From an uncultured Clostridia bacterium (GTDB taxonomy: Bacteria; Bacillota; Clostridia; Oscillospirales; Acutalibacteraceae): DNA of 64,000 bases. The notes below the pieces were generated by a model. The model was not told where the DNA came from and made no database searches. It saw only the letters and a program-made list of their open reading frames with translations. Where the stretch lies: NCBI GenBank assembly GCA_944380725.1, contig CALWIK010000020.1, forward strand, positions 186,001 through 250,000, in the 5' to 3' direction. The position numbers and the translations under genes were made by a program. Shown piece after piece: positions 44,697-53,388 of this stretch. Position 1 is the stretch's first letter, and each line of letters starts with the position of its first letter.

Positions 44697-47330
44697 TTAA
44701 TAATTACTTTTTTTAAGTTTTTCAAGTAATTTTTGTAAATTTATGCACTTTTCTTCCAAATCGTTAACATTTTTCTTTACATTTTTTACAACTTGCTCAG
44801 GTGCTTTGCTCAAAAAATTTTTATTATTTAGCTTAGACAAGTTTTTATTAAGTTCTTTTTGCAATTTTTCATACTCTTTATTTAAGCGAGAAAGTTCAAG
44901 TTTTTTATCAACAAGGTCATTCATAGGGATAAAGATTTCTGCTTCACTGTTTACTATAATAACGGTGTCATCCAAATCAAAATGATTAGAAATTTTTATA
45001 TTTTTAGCATAAGCTAATTTTTTTATAAATAACTCACATTTTTCAAAAAGACCTGCATTTTCTGTTGCAATAAATAGGTCAGTCTTTATAGAAGGCTTCA
45101 CATTTTTTTCTGCACGAATATTTCTAATTGATTTTATTGTGTCGATTATAATTTTCATATCTTTTTCGGCATTATAATCGTAAAATTTTTCAAAAGATTT
45201 AGGATATTCAGAAATCGTAATAGATTCTCCATCGCGAGGCAAAGATTGCCAAATCTCTTCTGTGATAAAAGGCATAAAAGGATGCAGCAATCGCAATATT
45301 TTGTCAATTATATAAACAAGCATGCATCTAGTATTGTATGCAGCATCAGTATCATACTGAATACGTATTTTAGCAAATTCAATATACCAGTCACAAAAAT
45401 AGTCCCAAACAAAATCATAAATTTTTTGTGCAGCCAAACCTAATTCAAATTTTTCGATATTTTCTGTAACATTAAAATTTACAGAATTTAACAAACTTAA
45501 TATCCATTTATCTTCAATATTTAGTTTTTCAGGAAGTTCATTTTTCACATTATACTCATCTATGTTCATGTGAATAAACCTTGCGGAGTTCCACAACTTA
45601 TTTGCAAAGTTTCTGCTAGCATTAACTTTTTCTTCAGAAAAACGCATGTCGTTGCCAGGGCTATTTCCAGTTGCCAAAGCGAATCTCAATGCATCCGCAC
45701 CATATCTTTCTATAATTTCAATTGGATCTATTCCATTACCCAGCGATTTAGACATTTTTCTCCCTATAGAGTCTCTTACAAGACCGTGAATTAAAACGTT
45801 ACTAAAAGGAACCTTACCTGTATGCTCTAAAGCAGAAAAAACCATTCTAACTACCCAAAAGAAAATTATGTCGTATCCGGTAACTAAAGTATCTGTAGGA
45901 TAAAAATATTCATATTCTGGAGTTCTATTAGGCCAGCCTAAAGCCGCAAAAGGCCATAACGCAGAAGAAAACCATGTATCAAGAGTGTCTTCGTCTTGTT
46001 TTATTTCGTTAGAGCCACATTCTTCACAAGTTGGCACTGGATTTTTAGAGACCATGAGATGTCCGCAACTTTGACAATAATAAGCTGGAATCCGATGTCC
46101 CCACCAAAGTTGTCGTGAAATACACCAGTCTTTTATATTCTTTAGCCAGTTAAAATATATTTTATCAAAACGCGAAGGAATAAAGTTTATTTCTTCGTTT
46201 TCTACACATTTTATTGCTGGTTCTGCAAGTGGTTCCATCTTAACAAACCATTGCTCAGATATCCTAGGCTCGATAATTTCGTTACAGCGATAACAACAAC
46301 CTACGTTGTGTTTAATTGGTTCAACTTTAACTAGCGAACCAGATAATTTCAAATCTTCTACTATTTTTTTTCTTGCTAATACACGGTCTAACCCGGAATA
46401 TTTTCCACCATTTTCATTTATAATAGCATTTTCATTCATAACGTTGATTATTGGCAAGTTGTGTCTTAAAGCTACTTCAAAGTCATTTTGATCATGTGCA
46501 GGAGTTATCTTAACTACACCTGTACCAAAATCCATTTCAACATATGAGTCTGCAATTATAGGGATTTCTCGTTCAACGATAGGTACAATAACCTTTTTGC
46601 CTATCAATTTTTTATATCGACTATCTTTAGGACTAACTGCAATAGCGATGTCACCTAAAATAGTTTCTGGACGTGTTGTTGCAATTTCTATAAATCCAGA
46701 TCCATCAGATATTTGATAATTTAAGTAATAAAAATTACCATTATGTTCTGCAAAATTTACTTCCGCATCAGATATTGACGTTTTACACTTCGGGCACCAA
46801 TTAATTATTCTTTCTCCTCGGTATATAAGGCCTTTTTCATAAAGCTTAACAAAAACCTCATTAACAGCATTTTTGTTCGCTTCATCCATTGTAAAACGTT
46901 CTTTTTCCCAGTCACAAGAAGCGCCTAGTTTTTTTATTTGTTCAATAATTCTTCCACCGTATTTTTTTTTCCAATCATATGCACGTTTTAAGAATTCATC
47001 ACGGCCAATGTCTTCTTTTTTTAGGCCTTCTTTTTGCATTTCATTTACGATTTTAGCTTCAGTTGCAATCGATGCATGATCTGTACCAGGCACCCATAGC
47101 GTACTGTATCCTTGCATTCGTTTAAAACGAATTATTATATCCTGAAGAGTTTCATCTAGGGCATGCCCCATATGCAAGTTACCTGTTATATTTGGAGGAG
47201 GCATTACTATTGTGTAAGGTTTTTTATCTTTTTCAACTTTAGCTTTAAAGTAACCATTATTTTGCCAAAAATCATATATTTTGCTTTCGATTTCGTTTGG
47301 CTCATAAAATTTTGGGAGCGGCGTTTTCAT
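44697..47330 (-). CDS. valS: Valyl-tRNA synthetase
   Basis: Class I synthetase charging tRNA-Val. The 877 residues match the family. HIGH-type motif PPNITGNLHMGHALDETL near 45-62. The editing domain (about 190-340) has TTRPETILGDIA. WWGHRIPAYYC and a zinc-like C-x2-C pair near 412-428 (CQSCGHL, CEECGSN) follow. KMSKS motif near 525 (RKMSKSLGNGIDP). A C-terminal coiled-coil arm (about 810-875) is typical of ValRS. No T-box is visible in the short leader. Confidence 0.97.
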   Translation of the reverse strand: MKTPLPKFYEPNEIESKIYDFWQNNGYFKAKVEKDKKPYTIVMPPPNITGNLHMGHALDETLQDIIIRFKRMQGYSTLWVPGTDHASIATEAKIVNEMQKEGLKKEDIGRDEFLKRAYDWKKKYGGRIIEQIKKLGASCDWEKERFTMDEANKNAVNEVFVKLYEKGLIYRGERIINWCPKCKTSISDAEVNFAEHNGNFYYLNYQISDGSGFIEIATTRPETILGDIAIAVSPKDSRYKKLIGKKVIVPIVEREIPIIADSYVEMDFGTGVVKITPAHDQNDFEVALRHNLPIINVMNENAIINENGGKYSGLDRVLARKKIVEDLKLSGSLVKVEPIKHNVGCCYRCNEIIEPRISEQWFVKMEPLAEPAIKCVENEEINFIPSRFDKIYFNWLKNIKDWCISRQLWWGHRIPAYYCQSCGHLMVSKNPVPTCEECGSNEIKQDEDTLDTWFSSALWPFAALGWPNRTPEYEYFYPTDTLVTGYDIIFFWVVRMVFSALEHTGKVPFSNVLIHGLVRDSIGRKMSKSLGNGIDPIEIIERYGADALRFALATGNSPGNDMRFSEEKVNASRNFANKLWNSARFIHMNIDEYNVKNELPEKLNIEDKWILSLLNSVNFNVTENIEKFELGLAAQKIYDFVWDYFCDWYIEFAKIRIQYDTDAAYNTRCMLVYIIDKILRLLHPFMPFITEEIWQSLPRDGESITISEYPKSFEKFYDYNAEKDMKIIIDTIKSIRNIRAEKNVKPSIKTDLFIATENAGLFEKCELFIKKLAYAKNIKISNHFDLDDTVIIVNSEAEIFIPMNDLVDKKLELSRLNKEYEKLQKELNKNLSKLNNKNFLSKAPEQVVKNVKKNVNDLEEKCINLQKLLEKLKKSNY

Positions 47331-47370
47331 ATTTTTAAACTCCTTTTATAATTTTTTCAATCTTGTTTTA

Positions 47371-47399
47371 ATTATCTCATTGCAAAATTTAGTTGTCAA
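47371..47399 (-). promoter_or_regulatory. Promoter of valS
   Basis: On the minus strand a perfect TTGACA (47399-47394), 17 bases and GATAAT (47376-47371). Divergent from the exoA promoter. Confidence 0.7.
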
Positions 47400-47454
47400 T
47401 AAAAAAGCAATACATAAATTTAGGACTTTGAAAAATTACTCTTTATGTAAAAAC

Positions 47455-47484
47455 TTGTTATCAATTTAAAATTTATGGTATAAT
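47455..47484 (+). promoter_or_regulatory. Promoter of exoA
   Basis: TTGTTA (47455-47460), an 18-base spacer and TATAAT (47479-47484), with a TGG extended -10. Confidence 0.65.
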
Positions 47485-47507
47485 GCTCTAATAATGGAGG
47501 TGCTGAA

Positions 47508-48263
47508 TTGAATATAATTTCGTGGAACGTTAATGGCCTGCGAGCTTGCATAAATAAAGGTTTTTTAGGCTTTTTTAAAGAAAGAATGGCTGATGTCTTT
47601 TGCATACAAGAAACTAAAATGCAACAAGGTCAAGCAGAAATAAATTTACCAAATTATAAACAGTATTGGAACAGTGCTAATAAAAAGGGCTACTCCGGCA
47701 CAGCAATATTTACAAAAATAGAACCGATAAGTGTCTCTTACGATATAAATGTAGATGAACATTCCCAAGAGGGGCGAGTAATAACACTCGAGTTTAAAGA
47801 TTTTTATATTGTAAATTGTTATACCCCTAATTCAAAGCGGGGTTTGACTCGTCTTGATTATAGGATGAAATGGGAGGATGATTTTAGAAAATATCTCTTA
47901 ATGTTAGATAAGAAAAAACCTGTAGTTTTATGCGGAGATTTGAACGTTGCTCATAATGAAATAGATCTTAAAAATCCAGCATCAAATCATAAAAATGCAG
48001 GTTTTTCTGATGAGGAACGTTCAAAAATGACTCAACTTTTATCCTGTGGATTTATTGATACTTTTAGATATTTGTATCCAAGTAGAAAATCTGCATACAC
48101 TTGGTGGTCATATATGTTTAATGCTAGAGCTAATAACGCAGGTTGGCGCATAGATTATTTTATTGTATCAGACAGATTAAAAGAAAAAGTAAAAGACTCA
48201 ATAATTCATGGCAAAATTATGGGGAGCGACCACTGCCCTGTCGAACTAATTTTAGAGGTGTAG
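47508..48263 (+). CDS. Exodeoxyribonuclease III / AP endonuclease
   Basis: Base-excision repair nuclease of the ExoIII (ExoA/Xth) family. The 251 residues start with TTG, after GGAGGTG. It shows the family motifs IISWNVNGLRACINKGF, the metal-binding Glu in FCIQETKMQQGQ near 34, YTPNSKRGLTRLDYRMKWE near 105, the LCGDLNVAHNEIDLKNP block near 145, TWWSYMFNARANNAGWRIDYFIVS near 204 and the catalytic GSDHCPVELIL at the C-terminus. It is followed by a small membrane protein after 4 bases. Confidence 0.95.
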   Translation: MNIISWNVNGLRACINKGFLGFFKERMADVFCIQETKMQQGQAEINLPNYKQYWNSANKKGYSGTAIFTKIEPISVSYDINVDEHSQEGRVITLEFKDFYIVNCYTPNSKRGLTRLDYRMKWEDDFRKYLLMLDKKKPVVLCGDLNVAHNEIDLKNPASNHKNAGFSDEERSKMTQLLSCGFIDTFRYLYPSRKSAYTWWSYMFNARANNAGWRIDYFIVSDRLKEKVKDSIIHGKIMGSDHCPVELILEV

Positions 48264-48267
48264 AGGT

Positions 48268-48585
48268 ATGAACAGTAAAAATAAAGCTATATTATCATAT
48301 TTGGGAATGTACTTTACTGGTATATTATTTTTAGCTGCTGAAAAAAAAGATGAATTCGTAAGAAAATCTGCGGCACAATCTTTTGTTCTGAATATCGTAG
48401 CAATTATTTTTAGAACTTTTTTCTCACTTATTCCTATTATCAGTTCGTACCTTGTTATTGTATTTGACATTTTTTTTATTATCTTGGTATTATTTTTGAT
48501 AATAAAAGCATCGCAATATATATATTTCAAATTACCTTTTATTAGTGATTTGTCTGAAAAGTATGTTTTGGATTGGTTTAAATAA
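48268..48585 (+). CDS. Small membrane protein, DUF4870/Tic20-like
   Basis: A 105-residue protein with three hydrophobic spans (about 8-23, 40-62, 66-88). The pattern ILSYLGMYFTGILFLAAEKKDEFVRKSAAQSFVLN, an acidic/basic loop followed by an amphipathic Q-S-F segment, resembles DUF4870 proteins. Function unknown. AGAGGT precedes the ATG. It lies between exoA and the ABC transporter genes and may be cotranscribed with either. Confidence 0.65.
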   Translation: MNSKNKAILSYLGMYFTGILFLAAEKKDEFVRKSAAQSFVLNIVAIIFRTFFSLIPIISSYLVIVFDIFFIILVLFLIIKASQYIYFKLPFISDLSEKYVLDWFK

Positions 48586-48612
48586 AGTTTATTATAAAGG
48601 AGAATTTGTTAG

Positions 48613-49545
48613 ATGGTTGAAGTTAAAAATTTAAGCAAAAAGTATTGTAATAAGGACGCTTTATGTGACGTTAGCTTTTCTTTGAATGATGGCGAAGTGC
48701 TTGGATTTTTAGGTCCAAATGGAGCCGGTAAGTCTACCACTATGAATATAATTACAGGCTATATATCATCATCTAAAGGAACTGTTAAGGTCGATGGTGA
48801 CGAAATTTTAGAAAACCCTATTGCAGTAAAAAGAAAAATTGGATATTTACCAGAACAACCACCTCTATATGTTGATATGACTGTTAAAGCATATTTGAGT
48901 TTTATGTATGACTTAAAAAAAGTAAAGCTTAATAAAAAGCAACACATTGAAGAAATATGTAAGCTTGTAAAAATAGATAATGTATATAATAGAATCATTA
49001 AACATCTATCAAAAGGCTACAAGCAACGTGTAGGTATTGCACAGGCTTTGTTGGGAAAGCCTAAACTGCTTATTTTGGATGAGCCGACTGTTGGACTTGA
49101 CCCTAATCAAATTGTTGAAATACGAAAATTAATAAAAACTTTAGGAGAAAAACATACTATTATACTTTCTTCCCATATTTTGTCAGAAGTGCAGTCAGTT
49201 TGTAATAGAATTATCGTTATAAATAATGGCAAAATTGTTGCGGATGATACTACGTCAAATTTATCAAGCGATTTTTCTACAGAAAATAGATTGATTTTGT
49301 CTATTGAGGGAGATGAGTATACGATTCTAAATGAACTCAAAAATATTGCTGGGGTTAAAAATGTTACTGTTAATAAATCCGAACCTGATGCGGTTGTTAA
49401 CTATATAGTTATTTATGATAAAAATAAGGACATTAGAAGTACAGTGTTTTCTAAAATGGCAGAAATAAACTGCCCAATAGTATCTATGAGCAATAACAAT
49501 ATGACTCTCGAAGATGTCTTTAGAAAATTAACTAGTGAAAATTAA
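48613..49545 (+). CDS. ABC transporter ATP-binding protein (GldA/CcmA-type)
   Basis: A 310-residue ATPase. Walker A GPNGAGKSTTMNIITGY near 36-52, Q-loop GYLPEQPPLYVDMTV near 78, signature LSKGYKQRVGIAQAL near 136, Walker B LLILDEPTVGLDPNQI near 156, H-loop IILSSHIL near 190. The C-terminal 80 residues are a regulatory extension common in ABC-2 exporters. It is the first gene of a four-gene set with an ABC-2 permease, a GldG-like protein and a DUF4340 protein. Many non-gliding clostridia carry this set; its substrate is unknown. Ribosome site AAAGGAG. Confidence 0.92.
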   Translation: MVEVKNLSKKYCNKDALCDVSFSLNDGEVLGFLGPNGAGKSTTMNIITGYISSSKGTVKVDGDEILENPIAVKRKIGYLPEQPPLYVDMTVKAYLSFMYDLKKVKLNKKQHIEEICKLVKIDNVYNRIIKHLSKGYKQRVGIAQALLGKPKLLILDEPTVGLDPNQIVEIRKLIKTLGEKHTIILSSHILSEVQSVCNRIIVINNGKIVADDTTSNLSSDFSTENRLILSIEGDEYTILNELKNIAGVKNVTVNKSEPDAVVNYIVIYDKNKDIRSTVFSKMAEINCPIVSMSNNNMTLEDVFRKLTSEN

Positions 49546-49575
49546 TAAATATATAAAAAATGGAGGACAAAAATA

Positions 49576-50280
49576 ATGCTTGCAATAATAAAACGTGAGA
49601 TTTTATCTTATTTTTCTTCGGCAACTGGATATATAATTTTAGCTGCGTTTTATGTTTTTGGTGGATTTTATTTTTATATGACTTCACTGGCTTCTAATAC
49701 GACAGACTTATCTTATACGTTTAGTAGCTTGTTTATTATTCTTATATTTATTATCCCTATTTTAACTATGAAATTATTTAGCGAAGAGAAAAAACAAAAA
49801 ACAGATCAGGCTCTTTTAACAGCACCAATAAGCTTAACTTCGATGACATTAGGTAAATATTTTGCAGCAATAATTATGTATTTGTTTTGTATTACTATTA
49901 CTTTGATTTATGCTATTATAGTTTCTTTCTTTAATTCTCCTGACTGGGCAATTTTCGCTAGCAACTTTTTAGGAATTTTTCTTTTAGGTTCAGCTTTAAT
50001 TGCTATTGGAATGTTTTTGTCGTCTATTACAGAAAGCCAAATAATTGCAGCAATAGGAGGCATTGTTATTGGCGTTTTGATGCTGTTTATAGAATCTATA
50101 GCTCATGCTGTATCTGTAGAGTTTATAAGTAAATTTTTGAATAAAATTTCTTTTATGAATTATTACGATGATTTTACTTTAGGGATTATAAGCTTAGAGA
50201 ATGTTGTGTTTTTTTTGAGCGTATGTATATTGTTTGTTTTTTTTACAATTAGAGTTTTTGAAAAAAAGAGATGGAGTTAG
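49576..50280 (+). CDS. ABC-2 type permease (GldF-like)
   Basis: A 234-residue integral membrane protein with six hydrophobic spans. It begins MLAIIKREILSYFSSATGYIIL, typical of GldF-like permeases, and contains the conserved LTMKLFSEEKKQKTDQALLTAPISLTSMTLGKYFAAII stretch near 62-100. TGGAGG precedes the ATG. It pairs with the ATPase upstream and the GldG-like protein downstream (15-base gap). Confidence 0.9.
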   Translation: MLAIIKREILSYFSSATGYIILAAFYVFGGFYFYMTSLASNTTDLSYTFSSLFIILIFIIPILTMKLFSEEKKQKTDQALLTAPISLTSMTLGKYFAAIIMYLFCITITLIYAIIVSFFNSPDWAIFASNFLGIFLLGSALIAIGMFLSSITESQIIAAIGGIVIGVLMLFIESIAHAVSVEFISKFLNKISFMNYYDDFTLGIISLENVVFFLSVCILFVFFTIRVFEKKRWS

Positions 50281-50295
50281 AAAGGAGAAATATAA

Positions 50296-51732
50296 ATGAA
50301 AAAAAATAGTAAAATATTTTCTAATTTAAAATCAAGGAAGTTTAAAGTTGGCAGTTTAGCTACAGCAATAACAATAATAATGGTTGCTATAATTGTTGTT
50401 ATAAACTTAATTGTGGGTCAAGTTGCAAAGAAATTTAGCTTGAACTTAGACTTAACACAAAATAAAATCTTTTCTCTTACTGATCAAACTGTTAATTTTA
50501 TAAAAAATTTGGACAAGGATGTTGAGATAATTCTTTTGAACGATGAAGACTCTTTTGCTAAAACAAACTCTTATTTTACTCAGGCTAACTCTGTTTTAAA
50601 AAAATATACTCTAAACTCCAACAAAATCAAAATTACATACGTGGATGTTGTTAAAAATCCTATGTATTTAAATGAATATCAGAACGAAAATTTAAAAGAA
50701 AACAGTATTATAGTTAAGTCTGGTAGCAGACATAAAATAATAACCGTACAAGATATATTTGAAATCCAAAGAAGTTATTACGGTAGCGCCATTACTGGTT
50801 CAAAGGCGGAACAAGAATTAACTTCTGCAATTTTATATGTTACGAGTAATGAGCAAACAAAAATTGTTTTCTTAAATGGCTATGGTGAACAAGAATCCAC
50901 TGCATTCTCTGAATTATTAAAAAAGAATAATTTCAATGTTTTGTCAGTATCTCTTTTGAATGAAGAGATACCTAATGATGCTTCGCTTGCTATAATTTGG
51001 GGACCAGAACGTGATTTCGATACATCTTCTATAGATAAATTAGAAAAATTTTTATTATTAGGAAACAAAAATTTAATATATGCTATAAATCCAAATCAAA
51101 AAAGAGCTCCAAACCTTAATGCTTTTTTAGAGAGGCATAATATAAAAGTCAAAGATGGCCTTGTATATGAGAATAACATGAAAAAGGTTGTTTCAAACCC
51201 TTTTGAAACAATTAGTGAATATGTAGACGAAGACTACAAAAACGGCCTTAAAAATCAAGACATTCCGGTATTGATGCCTTATTGTAGGCCAATTGAGGCT
51301 ATAAGTACCGACAATGTTAAAACTTTAATGCAATTTTCAAAAACATCTGGGATTTTGCCTAAAGGTGCTAAAAATGATTTTGATTTTTCTAAAAATGTAT
51401 CCGGACCTATTCCTTCTGTTTTGATTTCAACCATTAAGTCTGACTCTGAAAAAGATTCTAACTTGGCTGTTATTGGATCTTATGTCGCTTTGTTGCAAGA
51501 TTATTTATCATCAAACGCACTCAACAATTCTGCCTACTTTATAAATATGATTAATAAAATGACAAATAGAGAAGATGTGGGCATAACAATAGAGTCAAAA
51601 AGCTTAGGTGGAAATGAACTTGGAATTAGTAAAGCTAATGCAGATACCATAGGCATTGTTATGGCTGTTATTTTGCCAATAGCTATTTTAATTATTGGTA
51701 TCGTAGTTTTTTTAAAAAGAAAAAATAAATAA
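50296..51732 (+). CDS. GldG-like ABC-type transport system auxiliary protein
   Basis: A 478-residue protein with an N-terminal membrane span (about 16-44), a large extracytoplasmic domain and a C-terminal span (about 450-473) ending in basic residues. It starts the domain with SLNLDLTQNKIFSLTDQTVNFIKNLDKDVEIILL, the hallmark of GldG/DUF7088-type proteins, then an ABC-type uncharacterised domain (VVFLNGYGEQE near 196, AIIWGPERDF near 232). Presumed to work with the ATPase and permease in assembling or moving an unknown envelope component. Confidence 0.88.
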   Translation: MKKNSKIFSNLKSRKFKVGSLATAITIIMVAIIVVINLIVGQVAKKFSLNLDLTQNKIFSLTDQTVNFIKNLDKDVEIILLNDEDSFAKTNSYFTQANSVLKKYTLNSNKIKITYVDVVKNPMYLNEYQNENLKENSIIVKSGSRHKIITVQDIFEIQRSYYGSAITGSKAEQELTSAILYVTSNEQTKIVFLNGYGEQESTAFSELLKKNNFNVLSVSLLNEEIPNDASLAIIWGPERDFDTSSIDKLEKFLLLGNKNLIYAINPNQKRAPNLNAFLERHNIKVKDGLVYENNMKKVVSNPFETISEYVDEDYKNGLKNQDIPVLMPYCRPIEAISTDNVKTLMQFSKTSGILPKGAKNDFDFSKNVSGPIPSVLISTIKSDSEKDSNLAVIGSYVALLQDYLSSNALNNSAYFINMINKMTNREDVGITIESKSLGGNELGISKANADTIGIVMAVILPIAILIIGIVVFLKRKNK

Positions 51733-51748
51733 GTATTAGGTGATTGCT

Positions 51749-52306
51749 ATGACGAAAAGAAAACAAAATTTAATAATAGTTACTACTCTACTTGTGTTGT
51801 TATTGGTATTATTATTTTTTTTGATTTCACTACCTGCTCCTCAAAAATCTTCTACATCTGATGAAAATAAAATCGAACTTGAAAATATTATTGACACTAA
51901 AGATAAAAAAATAGTTAAAATTTCTCTAAAAAATTCAAATGAAGCTTACGATATCAGTGTAGAAAACAAAGATAATAAGTCGGTTTATATTTTATCTGAT
52001 AACGATGGATCTAACACATCTCAAACTAATGCTAAAGTTTTATATGACAGCTTGATTAATTTAAAACCAGATCAAATAATCGAAAATGCAGATAATTTGT
52101 CTGTTTATGGCTTAGAAAAACCAGTAGCTAGCTTAACTTTAACTTTTGACAATAACGAGAACGTTATCTTGCTTTTAGGCAATGATGCACCTCTTTATAG
52201 GGGGGCTTATATGAAAATTGATAATGATTCTAAAATCTTTTTGATAAATCAAACAGATAAAGAAGTTTTTTTGAATGAAAAAAGTTTTTATCAAGAAAAA
52301 CAATAG
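51749..52306 (+). CDS. DUF4340 domain protein (short)
   Basis: A 185-residue protein with an N-terminal anchor (about 8-27) and one DUF4340-like domain outside the membrane (IVKISLKNSNEAYDISVENKDNK, then SVYGLEKPVASLTLTFDNNENVILLLGNDAPL, KIFLIN). The ATG at 51749 is 8 bases after TTAGGTG; the earlier GTG lies in that site. Many relatives have 300 or more residues, so this one has a single repeat. It closes the Gld-type gene set. Confidence 0.8.
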   Translation: MTKRKQNLIIVTTLLVLLLVLLFFLISLPAPQKSSTSDENKIELENIIDTKDKKIVKISLKNSNEAYDISVENKDNKSVYILSDNDGSNTSQTNAKVLYDSLINLKPDQIIENADNLSVYGLEKPVASLTLTFDNNENVILLLGNDAPLYRGAYMKIDNDSKIFLINQTDKEVFLNEKSFYQEKQ

Positions 52307-52316
52307 TTTTAATATT

Positions 52317-52373
52317 GAGGAGGCTAGTGTGATAATTAAAATTATCATACAAATATCATATGATGGTAAGTGA
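52317..52373 (+). other. Possible 14-residue upstream ORF and hairpin before the first M42 peptidase
   Basis: A strong GAGGAGG site (52317-52323) is 37 bases away from the peptidase ATG, too far to serve it directly. A GTG at 52329 is well placed for it and opens a 14-codon frame ending at 52373, overlapping the peptidase start. A near-perfect hairpin TGATAATT/AATTATCA (52330-52347) lies between. Either translation is coupled through the short frame or the hairpin brings the site close to the ATG. Confidence 0.35.
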
Positions 52374-53388
52374 TTTGTTATTTCGTCTTTGTGATACGCT
52401 TTCTGGCGCGGGAAATGAAGAAAAAATTGCAAATTTAATAAAAAAAGAAATTCAAAATTTTTCCAAAGAAATTATAATCGATAAAAATAAGAATGTTATA
52501 TGTCATTTAAATAATACAAATGCCAAAAAGCATATTTTAATAGAAGCTCATATTGACCAAATAAGTATGGTTATTACTGCTGTGGATGATAATGGTTTTT
52601 TAAATATTTCTTCTTGTGGAGGTGTGGACTGCAGGGTTTTGCCTGGTTCTACAGTGCTTATTTGTGGCAAAAAAATTATAACAGGAATCGTCTGTACGAC
52701 ACCCCCACATCTAATCGAAAAAAAAGATAAAGACTTTGAAAAAACAGAAAATTTAATTATTGACACCGGCATTAGCGGTGAAAAACTAAAAAATATAGTT
52801 TCTGTGGGAGATTATGTATACTTTGATGCAAAACCCGAAAAATTACTTGATAACAAAATTACAGCTCCTGGTCTTGATAACCGGGCTGGAGTGGCAGTGC
52901 TAATTCGATGTGCTCAGATGCTAAAAGCTGAAAAAATTGATTGCAGTGTAACACTTTTATTTAGTGCTCAAGAAGAAATAAATTCTCTTGGCGCAAAAAC
53001 TGCTATATTTGATTTGGATCCTACTGAAGCTATTGCTGTAGATGTAAGTTTTGCAAAACAACCTAATAATTTAGAAGAAAGATGCAGTGACTTGTCACAC
53101 GGCCCTATGATAGGTATTGCACCCTCTTTATCAAGAAGCATATCAAATAAAATTACAAAATTAGCAGAGCAAAATAATATCCCATATCAGCTAGAAATTA
53201 TGAGCTCATTAACTGGAACTACAGCAGATTCGCTTACAGTTTCTAAGGGTGGAATACCTTGTGGACTGCTGTCTGTTCCTCTAAGATATATGCACTCTCC
53301 AGTTGAGGTTATTGATTGCAATGATATTGAGTTTACAGCCAAATTGTTATGTATGTATATTTTAACTGGAGGCATTGATTATGAATAA
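52360..53388 (+). CDS. M42-family glutamyl/leucyl aminopeptidase-type metallopeptidase
   Basis: A 342-residue TET-type zinc peptidase. Metal and catalytic blocks: IEAHIDQISMVITAVDD near 66, GLDNRAGVAVLIRCAQ near 171 (bridging Asp), FSAQEEINSLGAKTA near 205 (Glu-Glu), AVDVSFAK near 228, and the final His in MHSPVEVIDCNDI near 316. The Asp of VDVSF is conserved as a ligand. M42 enzymes trim peptides in the cytoplasm. The start (ATG at 52360 or 52363) lacks a close ribosome site. It overlaps the next, paralogous peptidase. Confidence 0.9.
   Translation: MMVSDLLFRLCDTLSGAGNEEKIANLIKKEIQNFSKEIIIDKNKNVICHLNNTNAKKHILIEAHIDQISMVITAVDDNGFLNISSCGGVDCRVLPGSTVLICGKKIITGIVCTTPPHLIEKKDKDFEKTENLIIDTGISGEKLKNIVSVGDYVYFDAKPEKLLDNKITAPGLDNRAGVAVLIRCAQMLKAEKIDCSVTLLFSAQEEINSLGAKTAIFDLDPTEAIAVDVSFAKQPNNLEERCSDLSHGPMIGIAPSLSRSISNKITKLAEQNNIPYQLEIMSSLTGTTADSLTVSKGGIPCGLLSVPLRYMHSPVEVIDCNDIEFTAKLLCMYILTGGIDYE

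Noticed and set aside
47331-47507. T-box riboswitch before valS (or before leuS)
   Set aside because: The gaps are too short and lack the TGGNACCGCG-type motif; ordinary promoters explain them.
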